A DNA stretch of 5,402 nucleotides from NCBI GenBank assembly GCA_003663695.1, contig QMUB01000102.1, positions 1 to 5,402 of the forward strand, in the 5' to 3' direction. This DNA comes from Thermococci archaeon. GTDB lineage: Archaea; Methanobacteriota_B; Thermococci; Thermococcales; Thermococcaceae. Under the pieces are notes generated by a model that searched no databases, was not told the DNA's origin, and worked only from the letters and a program-made list of their open reading frames with translations. This document shows, in pieces, positions 1 through 5,134 of this stretch (its first letter is position 1; every line of letters starts with the position of its first letter). The translations under genes and the position numbers were made by a program.

Positions 1-1
1 A

Positions 2-73
2 AAAGCTGTTAAAAACATACACCATGCCAAAGATAAAATTTGGGAGCTCACAGTGTACTCCGCAAGCCGGTGA
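2..73 (+). CDS. C-terminal end of an unidentified upstream gene (partial)
   Basis: The second frame is open from the left edge to a TGA at 71-73 and encodes 23 residues ending in ...ELTVYSASR. I do not recognise the family from so short a tail. Its stop codon lies inside the SD sequence of ribL, with only 5 bases before the ribL ATG. This tight junction is typical of translationally coupled archaeal operons and is the main support for this frame. A competing open frame beginning at position 3 runs past the ribL start to about 125 and is less likely. Confidence is moderate because the fragment is short. Confidence 0.5.
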   Translation, partial: KAVKNIHHAKDKIWELTVYSASR

Positions 74-75
74 TC
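69..75 (+). promoter_or_regulatory. Shine-Dalgarno site of ribL overlapping the upstream stop codon
   Basis: GGTGATC matches the archaeal anti-SD complement (GGAGGTGATC) and sits 3 bases before the ATG at 79. The TGA stop of the upstream reading frame is contained in it, which suggests coupled translation and fixes the ribL start. Confidence 0.6.
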
Positions 76-78
76 TAA

Positions 79-525
79 ATGAGGCAAGAAAAAAAGATTC
101 GCGTTCTGGTTGGGGGAGTTTTTGATATACTGCACGTGGGGCACATCCATTTTCTCACCCAAGCAAAAAAGCTTGGAGATGAATTAGTCGTCATAGTCGC
201 CCATGATGAGACTGTTAGGAGGAGAAAAGGAAGAGAGCCCATAAACTCCATGTACGAGCGTGCGGAGGTGTTGAAAGCTCTGAAGCCAGTAGATGATGTT
301 ATAATAGGAGAACCTGGTGCTCTGAGCTTTGAACTTGTTAAAAAGCTAGAACCAGACATAATTGCCCTCGGACCTGACCAGGACTTTGATGTTTTAAAGC
401 TCAAAGAAGGGTTGAAAAAGCATGGGATCAATGCAGAGGTTATTAGGATCCCCTACGTGTATAAAAAGGATATAGCAAAGACTTCAAAAATAATAAAAAG
501 GATAATAGAGTACTTCTGCGAGTAA
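79..525 (+). CDS. ribL: Archaeal FAD synthetase RibL (FMN adenylyltransferase)
   Basis: This 148-aa protein belongs to the nucleotidylyltransferase superfamily and to the archaeal RibL group, which transfers AMP from ATP to FMN to make FAD in the cytoplasm. The glycine-rich start [11 protein letters not shown] (residues 12-22) carries the HxGH ATP-binding motif at H19-H22. Further family features are the [11 protein letters not shown] segment (43-55), E60-R61, [10 protein letters not shown] (68-77), LGPDQDF (97-103), and a C-terminal K134-T-S-K-I element in the position of the usual (S/T)S-T-x-I nucleotide-binding motif. The length matches archaeal RibL proteins, at about 150 aa. The ATG at 79 is supported by an SD at 69-75. 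The gene probably forms an operon with the upstream partial gene and runs convergent to the ParA/RHH unit. The only cysteine is C147, the penultimate residue; from memory, the Methanocaldococcus enzyme is air-sensitive and has conserved C-terminal cysteines. A related cytidylyltransferase activity (glycerol-3-phosphate type) is the main alternative. Confidence 0.88.
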   Translation: MRQEKKIRVLVGGVFDILHVGHIHFLTQAKKLGDELVVIVAHDETVRRRKGREPINSMYERAEVLKALKPVDDVIIGEPGALSFELVKKLEPDIIALGPDQDFDVLKLKEGLKKHGINAEVIRIPYVYKKDIAKTSKIIKRIIEYFCE

Positions 526-543
526 AAATTAAAAAATAAAAAA
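524..543 (-). terminator. Oligo-T terminator for the cdrS-ftsZ-parA-RHH unit
   Basis: The + strand has three A-runs (524-528, 531-536, 538-543). On the - strand these are T5, T6 and T6 in close succession, about 75 bases past the stop of the last - strand gene. Archaeal RNA polymerase stops at such T-runs without needing a hairpin. No equally good + strand T-run follows ribL in this gap. Confidence 0.6.
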
Positions 544-554
544 CAATTCAAGCC

Positions 555-607
555 GGGCTGAGTTTACCCCTTATTTGAACAGGGCTGATTTTAGCGCTTA
601 TTTAAAC
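555..607. repeat. Two tandem copies of a 26-bp sequence (27-bp period)
   Basis: Copy 1 is 555-580 and copy 2 is 582-607, separated by one base. Both read GGGCTGA, then a middle part, then CTTATTT, then AAC. They are identical at 22 of 26 positions, with differences at unit positions 8, 13, 15 and 23. The pair fills most of the convergent gap between ribL and the RHH gene downstream of the ParA-type ATPase. A binding site for that RHH protein (centromere-like) is an inference from location only; an untranslated 3' element or a relic of a local duplication are alternatives. Confidence 0.75.
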
Positions 608-618
608 AAACATGAGAT

Positions 619-951
619 TTAAAGCGTAAACTTTTCCAGATATTCTCTCAGATACTTCTCATCTTCTCTCCCCACGACACTCATTAATTCTCCGAACTTC
701 CTCTCTCCCATGGCTTTTTTGAGGTAGTAGTAGAGGTTCACAGCATCTTCGACAATAACACTCTGTCTCCTCCCTTCATGGGCATAGAGCTCAATGAGCT
801 TTAGATTCATGTCCTGGCTTACAAAGAGGGTTTTCTGCTTTTTTACTTTCTTTAAATCCTTTTTCTTCCCTTCTTTCTCAATTTTAGCGGGCTGGGTTAG
901 TTCATCAATTGATCCTGAAAATAACTTGGGGATTTTACCTTCTCTCGGCAA
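619..951 (-). CDS. Small basic ribbon-helix-helix protein, SegB/ParG-like partner of the adjacent ParA ATPase
   Basis: This 110-aa protein is probably the DNA-binding partner of the ParA-type ATPase encoded just upstream. Residues 1-40 are probably disordered and become very basic (K23-K40, many lysines). Residues 40-80 fit an RHH fold: a strand KTLFVSQD (40-47), helix 1 about 48-59, a turn G60-R61-R62-Q63, and helix 2 about 64-80 with tyrosines at 74-76. A charged helical tail follows (84-108). This layout, flexible basic N-terminus plus RHH, recalls bacterial ParG and crenarchaeal SegB (about 110 aa), where the RHH part binds repeats or palindromes at the centromere and the N-terminus contacts the ATPase. 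The TTG start at 951 is chosen because GAGGTGAT at 957-964 is 5 bases upstream. An in-frame TTG at 957 overlaps that SD and cannot use it. The gene overlaps the ATPase gene by 17 bases, so translation is probably coupled. I recognise the fold type by pattern only; orthology to SegB is not established. Confidence 0.72.
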   Translation of the reverse strand: MPREGKIPKLFSGSIDELTQPAKIEKEGKKKDLKKVKKQKTLFVSQDMNLKLIELYAHEGRRQSVIVEDAVNLYYYLKKAMGERKFGELMSVVGREDEKYLREYLEKFTL

Positions 952-1708
952 TTCCAATCACCTCATTGGCAAGTTTTAAAAATGCCTTTGCAGCCCTTCC
1001 ATCACCCTCGAATTCGAATATGCTCAGACCCTGTGATTGCGCCTTTTCCAATGCTATTGACTGTGGAATGGTGGTTAAAAGGGGAACGTTTGGGTACGTC
1101 TCCTTGAGCTCCTTTAAGCGTGTTTTTGGAACTTTGGTCTGCCTCGTAAATTTGTTGGGCACTATACCCATAAGAGACAGATGTTCATTCGTTTCTTCTT
1201 TTATCATCCTCATCAGATTGAACATAAGCTGCATTCCTATTACTCCAAAGTAACTGAGCTCCAAAGGTATTAGAACGTAATCGGACGTAGTCAGGGAATT
1301 CACCAAAAATATCCCCATACTGGGAGGATTGTCAATCAGGACGTAATCATAGTCGGGTAAAACGGGCTTTAAAGCCTTCTCCAAACGTCTTTCCCTATTA
1401 TACGAATTTATAATCTCTATCTCCTTCTGCGAGAGGTTTAAATGAGAAGGAACCAGATGAAGATTTTCGCTAATCTCGATTATGGAATCTCCAACTTCAC
1501 TTTCTTTAGTCAAGAGCGTTCCTACGTTGTTGCTCTCGTATTTAAGAACATCAAGTCCGATAAGCCCGAAGGTTAGGTTAAACTGGGGATCAACATCTAC
1601 CATAAGAACCTTCTTTCCCCTGTTTGCCAGAGCGTGTCCGAGGTTCAGGGTTAGAGTGGTTTTCCCCACTCCTCCTTTCTGATTGGCTATACTAATTACC
1701 GTAGCCAT
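935..1708 (-). CDS. ParA/Soj/SegA-type partition ATPase (deviant Walker A)
   Basis: This 257-aa cytosolic P-loop ATPase belongs to the ParA/MinD superfamily. Such proteins dimerise on ATP, bind DNA nonspecifically and move or position DNA with a centromere-binding partner. Visible motifs are the deviant Walker A KGGVGKTT at residues 11-18 with signature lysine K11 and catalytic K16, the A' motif DVDPQ at 38-42, and the Walker B/switch II IDNPPSMG at 125-132. There is no N-terminal helix-turn-helix, so it resembles short Soj/SegA/type Ib ParA proteins rather than type Ia. The absence of a visible C-terminal amphipathic targeting helix and the DPQ motif argue against MinD. The ATG at 1708 is preferred: GGTGG at 1714-1718 is 5 bases upstream, whereas an in-frame GTG at 1717 lies inside that SD. 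The gene begins 30 bases after the ftsZ stop and overlaps the downstream RHH gene, so all appear cotranscribed. The family is certain; the role in chromosome segregation is inferred from the RHH partner. Confidence 0.88.
   Translation of the reverse strand: MATVISIANQKGGVGKTTLTLNLGHALANRGKKVLMVDVDPQFNLTFGLIGLDVLKYESNNVGTLLTKESEVGDSIIEISENLHLVPSHLNLSQKEIEIINSYNRERRLEKALKPVLPDYDYVLIDNPPSMGIFLVNSLTTSDYVLIPLELSYFGVIGMQLMFNLMRMIKEETNEHLSLMGIVPNKFTRQTKVPKTRLKELKETYPNVPLLTTIPQSIALEKAQSQGLSIFEFEGDGRAAKAFLKLANEVIGIAERR
957..964 (-). promoter_or_regulatory. Shine-Dalgarno site that decides the TTG start of the RHH gene
   Basis: On the - strand GAGGTGAT ends 5 bases before the TTG at 951-949. It lies within the last codons of the ParA-type gene (Glu-Val-Ile). 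The more upstream TTG (957-955) begins inside it, so the shorter 110-aa protein is favoured over 112 aa. Confidence 0.65.
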
Positions 1709-1738
1709 GGTGTCCACCGAAAGAATTATGGGAAGAAA

Positions 1739-2959
1739 TTAAAGCTCCGGTATGTTATCCAAGCGGAAGCTTCTTCTGGTCGGGTATAAAGGCTTCATTT
1801 CATCATCATAGAAGTCTCTGTTGAATTCAAGATCCCTGTCGATATATTCCTGCCTTGTATATCTCATCTCCAGCTTCTGATCAGGTATCTCCCTTTTCTC
1901 ATCCTGAAGTGCCTCAGCACTCCCGTATATGTAGGGAGATCTAATCCCTGTCATTATCACCATTACCCTAACGTATCCTTCCAGCTCATCGTCTATTCTA
2001 GCACCCCATATTATTTCACTCCTAGAACCCAGCCTCTTGTTGACCTCTTCCATAGCCTTGTTTATCTCCTCGAGCTTAACATCGGGTCCCATGGTGAAGT
2101 GCACCAGAGCAGCCTTCCCCCCATCGTATTCAACATCAAGCATTTTGTTGTTAAGGGCATCTAAAACGGCATCTACCGCCCTGTTCTTGGAATTTGACTC
2201 ACCTATCCCGATTAAAGCTGTTCCACCCTTCTTCATGACAGTATAGACATCCGCATAGTCAATGTTAACCATTGAGTCTTGGTTTATTGTCTCGCTCAAT
2301 CCCTTAACCATCCTGGCTATTACCTCATCCGCAACCCTAAAGGCTTGGGTGATGGGTAAATTGGGAACCAAATCTAGGAGCTTGTTATTATCAACAACAA
2401 TCACGGTGTCTGCATACTTCATGAGTTCTTTAACACCGGCTCTCGCTTTATCCAGCTTTATCTGTCCCTCCATCTTGAAGGGGAATGTCACCACTCCCAC
2501 CACGAGAGGTTCTTGGAGCCTTCCACTGTTCTTTGCAACCTCCTTTGTTACCCTGGCAACCACAGGAGCTGCACCCGTGCCTGTTCCTCCTCCCATTCCT
2601 GCGGTTATAAATACCAAATCCGCCTCTTTAACAGCATCGGCAATATCTTGGGCACTCGCCTCGACGGCTCTATAAGCCACCATAGGGCTTCCGCCGGCAC
2701 CTTTTCCATAGGTTATATTTGGTCCCAAAAGTATCTTTTTCTCAGCCTTTGTCCTCTGGAGCTGTTGAGAATCGGTGTTCATGGCAATTAATTCAGCCCC
2801 GTTAACTCCTATATCGTAGAGCCTCGTTATCGTGTTGTTACCGCTTCCACCAACACCGATTACCTTTATATTAACTGGGCTCCGGTTTCTGCTCCTTCCT
2901 CTCTCCTCTTCATCATCAAATATATTAAGCCCGGCTTGTTCTAAAAGCTTAAAAACCAT
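1739..2959 (-). CDS. ftsZ: Cell division tubulin homologue FtsZ (FtsZ2-like by gene neighbourhood)
   Basis: This 406-aa GTPase polymerises into the cytokinetic ring at mid-cell. After a short N-terminal helix and a charged stretch (15-28, acidic then arginine-rich), the GTPase domain starts with [10 protein letters not shown] (33-42). The tubulin signature GGGTGTG is at 123-129. The T7 synergy loop carries N232-x-D234-x-x-D237 (in MVNIDYADV), which completes GTP hydrolysis in the neighbouring subunit. All key residues are therefore present, and the C-terminal FtsZ domain runs to about residue 350. The tail (about 365-406) is charged and ends in FRLDNIPEL, which may act as a short partner-binding peptide (inference). 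The ATG at 2959 has GGGGGT 7 bases upstream. The gene lies 21 bases after a short RHH regulator, the same order as the cdrS-ftsZ2 pair of haloarchaea. That suggests FtsZ2, which acts mainly in constriction there; sequence comparison with both archaeal FtsZ groups is needed to settle this. A ParA-type ATPase follows in the same unit. Confidence 0.97.
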   Translation of the reverse strand: MVFKLLEQAGLNIFDDEEERGRSRNRSPVNIKVIGVGGSGNNTITRLYDIGVNGAELIAMNTDSQQLQRTKAEKKILLGPNITYGKGAGGSPMVAYRAVEASAQDIADAVKEADLVFITAGMGGGTGTGAAPVVARVTKEVAKNSGRLQEPLVVGVVTFPFKMEGQIKLDKARAGVKELMKYADTVIVVDNNKLLDLVPNLPITQAFRVADEVIARMVKGLSETINQDSMVNIDYADVYTVMKKGGTALIGIGESNSKNRAVDAVLDALNNKMLDVEYDGGKAALVHFTMGPDVKLEEINKAMEEVNKRLGSRSEIIWGARIDDELEGYVRVMVIMTGIRSPYIYGSAEALQDEKREIPDQKLEMRYTRQEYIDRDLEFNRDFYDDEMKPLYPTRRSFRLDNIPEL

Positions 2960-2980
2960 CCCTTTTACCCCCTAACATTA

Positions 2981-3175
2981 TTAATCAGCTATATACGCGG
3001 GTTTTTCTTCCTCTGAAATCTCTGTTTGATAGAGCTCCTTCTTTATCAATTCCCTGATCGCTGTCCTTATGGCTTCACTCCGATTGGGATAAACACCCCT
3101 CTTAACGAGGGTATCAATGGCATTAATGAGACTTTGAGGCAGTTGAACGCTGATTATCTTCATATTCCTAGCCAT
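2981..3175 (-). CDS. Short ribbon-helix-helix transcription regulator, CdrS-like
   Basis: This 64-aa protein is almost entirely one RHH DNA-binding domain: strand MKIISVQLP (5-13), helix 1 about 14-27, turn RGVYPNRSE (about 26-34), and helix 2 RSEAIRTAIRELIKKEL (about 32-48), followed by a short acidic tail. RHH proteins dimerise and the paired strands read the DNA major groove, usually as repressors of their own operon. Its size, the PNRSEAIR segment and its position directly before ftsZ match CdrS, the short cell-division regulator first described in haloarchaea, where it is cotranscribed with ftsZ2. The ATG at 3175 is supported by AGGTGAT at 3182-3188, 6 bases upstream. The stop lies 21 bases before ftsZ. 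The promoter region contains short palindromes and a direct repeat that could be its operators. The RHH fold is clear; the CdrS name rests on synteny and general similarity, so no symbol is assigned. Confidence 0.88.
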   Translation of the reverse strand: MARNMKIISVQLPQSLINAIDTLVKRGVYPNRSEAIRTAIRELIKKELYQTEISEEEKPAYIAD

Positions 3176-3187
3176 ATTTGTATCACC

Positions 3188-3199
3188 TAGCAGTTGCTA
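3188..3199. promoter_or_regulatory. Palindrome TAGCA-2-TGCTA in the cdrS-like leader
   Basis: TAGCAGTTGCTA is a perfect inverted repeat with 5-base arms and a 2-base centre. It lies between the predicted transcription start and the SD of the RHH gene, a usual place for an operator bound by an autoregulating RHH dimer. Short palindromes also occur by chance, so the role is inferred. Confidence 0.35.
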
Positions 3200-3207
3200 A
3201 TACACTA

Positions 3208-3218
3208 ATAATCATTAT
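3208..3218. promoter_or_regulatory. Palindrome ATAAT-C-ATTAT between TATA box and start site
   Basis: ATAATCATTAT is a perfect inverted repeat with 5-base arms and a single central base. It sits between the predicted TATA box (3222-3230) and transcription start (about 3200) of the cdrS-ftsZ unit, so a bound protein would block polymerase loading. It is AT-rich, so chance occurrence is possible. Confidence 0.33.
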
Positions 3219-3221
3219 GTA

Positions 3222-3236
3222 GTTAAATACTTTTTT
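3222..3236 (-). promoter_or_regulatory. BRE/TATA promoter of the cdrS-ftsZ-parA unit
   Basis: On the - strand an A-rich BRE-like AAAAAAG is followed by TATTTAAC. The TATA-like centre near 3226 predicts transcription from about 3200. This gives a leader of about 25 bases containing the SD at 3182-3188. No other good TATA-like site was seen closer to the gene. Confidence 0.5.
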
Positions 3237-3244
3237 ATTCTTGT

Positions 3245-3263
3245 TAATATCAGCATAATATCA
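3245..3263. repeat. Direct repeat TAATATCA, 11-bp period, upstream of the cdrS-like promoter
   Basis: TAATATCA occurs at 3245-3252 and again at 3256-3263, exactly one helical turn apart. Both copies would face the same side of the DNA. They lie about 10-30 bases upstream of the BRE/TATA of the - strand unit and about 70-90 bases upstream of the divergent cgi121 promoter. Binding by one of the two RHH proteins is possible but unproven. Confidence 0.45.
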
Positions 3264-3332
3264 ATTTCAAAAAATTTTAAAAAATTTGGCTCATAAACAA
3301 AAATTCTTTAAAAGTACCCAAATGTGTGGAGT

Positions 3333-3346
3333 AAAAAGGTTATAAC
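3333..3346 (+). promoter_or_regulatory. BRE/TATA promoter of cgi121
   Basis: AAAAAGG followed by TTATAAC is close to the usual Thermococcales BRE/TATA layout. A centre near 3343 predicts transcription from about 3368-3370, giving a leader of only about 10 bases that still includes the GGGGGT SD at 3368-3373. Confidence 0.5.
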
Positions 3347-3379
3347 CCCAAAATTTTAAAATAACATGGGGGTCTTGGG

Positions 3380-3802
3380 ATGAAGCTTATAAAATGGGAT
3401 AGGTATGAAATTGCCATTGAAAAAGTGAAGTTGAAAGATCCATCCGGGATTTTCACCAAAATCCAAAAAGATATGCAGATAGTCAGTGTGAAATGCTGGG
3501 AACAGCTGGCTTTTGCCACAATATCTTCTTTAAAGGCATTTGAAAGGAATACAAATAAAGCCAGAACCATCACGGGAGAAATTTTGCTCAGACTTGCAGG
3601 AACCCTCCAGATTCATGAAGCGATAAGCAAAGTTGGCGCAAAAAAAGGGGAAAATTTCATGGTGGCTTTTGGAGAGGATGCAGCCAGAAATCTTGAATCG
3701 TTTATAGAAGAAAATAATCTCCAGAAGATTCCCTTCAAAGACTGTGATGTCGAAAAAGTTAAGGAGTTAATAGAACTCGCTGCTTTGGTGGATGTTCTAT
3801 AA
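3380..3802 (+). CDS. cgi121: KEOPS complex subunit Cgi121
   Basis: This 140-aa cytosolic protein matches the Cgi121/TPRKB family. Cgi121 binds Bud32 in the KEOPS complex (Kae1-Bud32-Cgi121-Pcc1), which makes the t6A modification at position 37 of ANN-decoding tRNAs, and in archaea it helps hold the tRNA by its 3' end. Supporting features are the central helix with KCWEQLAFATISSLKAFERN (about 38-57) and the family hallmark ARTITGEILLRLAGTLQIHEAISKVG (61-86), equivalent to the usual E-x-L-L-x-x-(S/A)-G-x-x-Q-I-x-x-A-I-x-x-x-G pattern. A final helix, VEKVKELIELAAL, follows. The length is typical for the archaeal family. The ATG at 3380 has GGGGGT at 3368-3373, 6 bases upstream. It is a single-gene unit transcribed away from the RHH-ftsZ unit, and the short AT-rich divergent region may hold elements acting on both. 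No other KEOPS gene is in the window. Confidence 0.88.
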   Translation: MKLIKWDRYEIAIEKVKLKDPSGIFTKIQKDMQIVSVKCWEQLAFATISSLKAFERNTNKARTITGEILLRLAGTLQIHEAISKVGAKKGENFMVAFGEDAARNLESFIEENNLQKIPFKDCDVEKVKELIELAALVDVL

Positions 3803-3807
3803 ACCGC

Positions 3808-3829
3808 TTTTTCGTTCTAATTTTATTTG
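3808..3829 (+). terminator. T-rich terminator after cgi121
   Basis: A T5 run at 3808-3812 and a T4 run at 3821-3824, followed by ATTTG, occur within 27 bases after the cgi121 stop and before the next promoter. This is consistent with archaeal oligo-T termination. The runs are moderate, so some readthrough into the aminotransferase gene is possible. Confidence 0.45.
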
Positions 3830-3884
3830 ATGGCTCTTACTTTTTGCGAAAATTTTCCAAAAATGCCCCCCAATCCAAAAAAAG

Positions 3885-3904
3885 ACTTTTCGATAGATTT
3901 ATAA
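3885..3904 (+). promoter_or_regulatory. TATA promoter of the aminotransferase unit
   Basis: TTTATAA at 3898-3904, preceded by a purine-containing ATAGA and an A-rich tract, is a good Thermococcales TATA box. Its centre near 3901 predicts transcription from about 3927, just before the SD at 3932-3937. That excludes the upstream ATG at 3914 as a start. Confidence 0.6.
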
Positions 3905-3931
3905 GAGTAAAATATGACCCCAAAAATGCGT

Positions 3932-3937
3932 GAGGTG
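3932..3937 (+). promoter_or_regulatory. Shine-Dalgarno site deciding the aminotransferase start
   Basis: GAGGTG lies 6 bases before the ATG at 3944. In-frame ATGs at 3914 and 3926 lie upstream of this SD and at or before the predicted transcription start, so the 391-aa product is favoured. Confidence 0.7.
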
Positions 3938-3943
3938 GTGTTC

Positions 3944-5119
3944 ATGCGATATAAGACCCATAAGTATTTCATAGCAGGTCGTATAAACCTGATACAGCGT
4001 TCTAAAATTAGGGAGCTCTTTGAAAGGGCAAGAAAGATGGAGAACGTGATTTCCCTAGGTATAGGGGAACCTGACTTTGATACTCCCGAGAACATTAAGG
4101 AAGCCGCAAAGAGGGCACTGGATGAGGGCTGGACTCACTACACTCCAAATGCGGGCATTTCCGAATTTAGGGAAGCCATTGCGGAGTACTACAGGCATAC
4201 CTATGGCATGGATGTTCCGATGGAGAATGTCATTGTAACCGCCGGAGCTTATGAAGCTACATACTTATCCTTTGAAACCCTTCTGGAGAACGGCGATGAA
4301 GTCATAATACCCGATCCCGCTTTCGTGTGTTATGTTGAGGATGCAAAGATGGCTGAAGCTAAAAGCGTAAGACTCCCATTGAGAGAGGATAACCACTTTC
4401 AACCAGACCCGGATGAACTACTGGATCTCATTACAAAGAGAACCCGCATGATAGTGATAAACTATCCAAACAACCCCACTGGGGCAACTCTCGATGAAGA
4501 GATTGCAAAGGCTGTAGCCGACATTGCCCAGGACTACAACATCTACATCCTGAGCGACGAACCTTATGAGCATTTTATCTATGGAGATGCAAAGCATTAT
4601 CCCATGCTTAAATACGCTCCAGACAACACAATTCTTGCCAACAGCTTCTCCAAGACATTTGCAATGACGGGATGGCGTTTAGGATTCACAATAGCTCCAG
4701 AACAGATAATCAAGGACATGATAAAGCTTCACGCTTACGTCATAGGGAATGTTGCATCTTTCGTTCAGATAGCGGGTATAGAAGCCCTGAGAAGTGAAGA
4801 AAGCTGGAAAGCTGTTAGGAGGATGAGAGAGACTTACAATGAGAGGAGAAAGATCGTCCTTGATTACATTCAGAAGATGCCGTACATAAGTGCATTAGAA
4901 CCAAAGGGAGCATTCTACGTCTTTGCAAACATAAAAGAAACGGGGATGAAGAGCGAAGAGTTCGCAGAATGGCTCCTAAACAAAGCGGGAGTTGTCGTAA
5001 TTCCGGGAACAGCCTTTGGAAAGCACGGCGAGGGTTACATAAGGATAAGCTATGCAACAACAAAAGAAAAACTTATAGAAGCACTGGAGAGAATTAAAAA
5101 GGCTCTAGAAGAGCTCTGA
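3944..5119 (+). CDS. PLP-dependent class I/II aminotransferase (aspartate/aromatic aminotransferase family)
   Basis: This 391-aa cytosolic fold-type-I enzyme transfers an amino group between an amino acid and a 2-oxo acid, usually 2-oxoglutarate. After an N-terminal segment (RINLIQRSKIRELFE) come the glycine-rich SLGIGEPDFDTP and the substrate-side GWTHYTPNAG. PLP is held by N177 (in NNPTG, 176-180), D205 and Y208 (in SDEPYEHF) and the Schiff-base lysine K237 in SFSKTFAMTGWRLG, with R245 nearby for the phosphate. R367 in YIRISYAT should bind the substrate carboxylate. All catalytic residues are present and the length is normal. The start at 3944 is set by the SD at 3932-3937; an open frame reaches back to 3914 but lies upstream of the predicted transcription start. 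Thermococcales carry several close paralogues (aspartate, alanine, aromatic and kynurenine/2-aminoadipate types), so substrate cannot be assigned from sequence alone; aspartate-type is the usual annotation for this subgroup. The gene is followed after 15 bases by the GDT1-like gene. Confidence 0.93.
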   Translation: MRYKTHKYFIAGRINLIQRSKIRELFERARKMENVISLGIGEPDFDTPENIKEAAKRALDEGWTHYTPNAGISEFREAIAEYYRHTYGMDVPMENVIVTAGAYEATYLSFETLLENGDEVIIPDPAFVCYVEDAKMAEAKSVRLPLREDNHFQPDPDELLDLITKRTRMIVINYPNNPTGATLDEEIAKAVADIAQDYNIYILSDEPYEHFIYGDAKHYPMLKYAPDNTILANSFSKTFAMTGWRLGFTIAPEQIIKDMIKLHAYVIGNVASFVQIAGIEALRSEESWKAVRRMRETYNERRKIVLDYIQKMPYISALEPKGAFYVFANIKETGMKSEEFAEWLLNKAGVVVIPGTAFGKHGEGYIRISYATTKEKLIEALERIKKALEEL

Positions 5120-5134
5120 TCTTGGAGGGTTCAC

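Noticed and set aside
555..607. CRISPR fragment
   Set aside because: Only two imperfect copies separated by one base, with no spacers and no cas genes.
794..1253. + strand open frames opposite the RHH and ATPase genes
   Set aside because: No SD or family resemblance; the - strand genes have clear motifs.
935..1708. MinD rather than a ParA/SegA-type ATPase
   Set aside because: The DVDPQ motif, lack of an evident C-terminal amphipathic membrane-targeting helix, and the coupled RHH gene fit the ParA group better.
1709..1717. GTG start three codons upstream for the ParA-type ATPase
   Set aside because: The GTG lies inside the GGTGG SD and has no SD of its own; the ATG at 1708 is correctly spaced and the protein then begins directly with the first strand before the P-loop.
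2037..2791. Several + strand open frames opposite ftsZ
   Set aside because: They overlap fully with a well-supported gene, have no SD or promoter, and read as low-complexity serine/threonine/proline-rich protein typical of antisense frames.
3231..3330. AT-rich stretch as a replication origin
   Set aside because: No ORB-type origin recognition boxes and no cdc6/orc1 gene in the window; the AT bias fits two divergent promoters.
3914..3943. Longer aminotransferase start (ATG at 3914 or 3926)
   Set aside because: The TATA box at 3898-3904 predicts transcription from about 3927, and the GAGGTG SD at 3932-3937 serves the ATG at 3944.
3340..4095. - strand open frames opposite cgi121 and the start of the aminotransferase
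   Set aside because: They cross the promoters and coding regions of recognised genes and show no family features.
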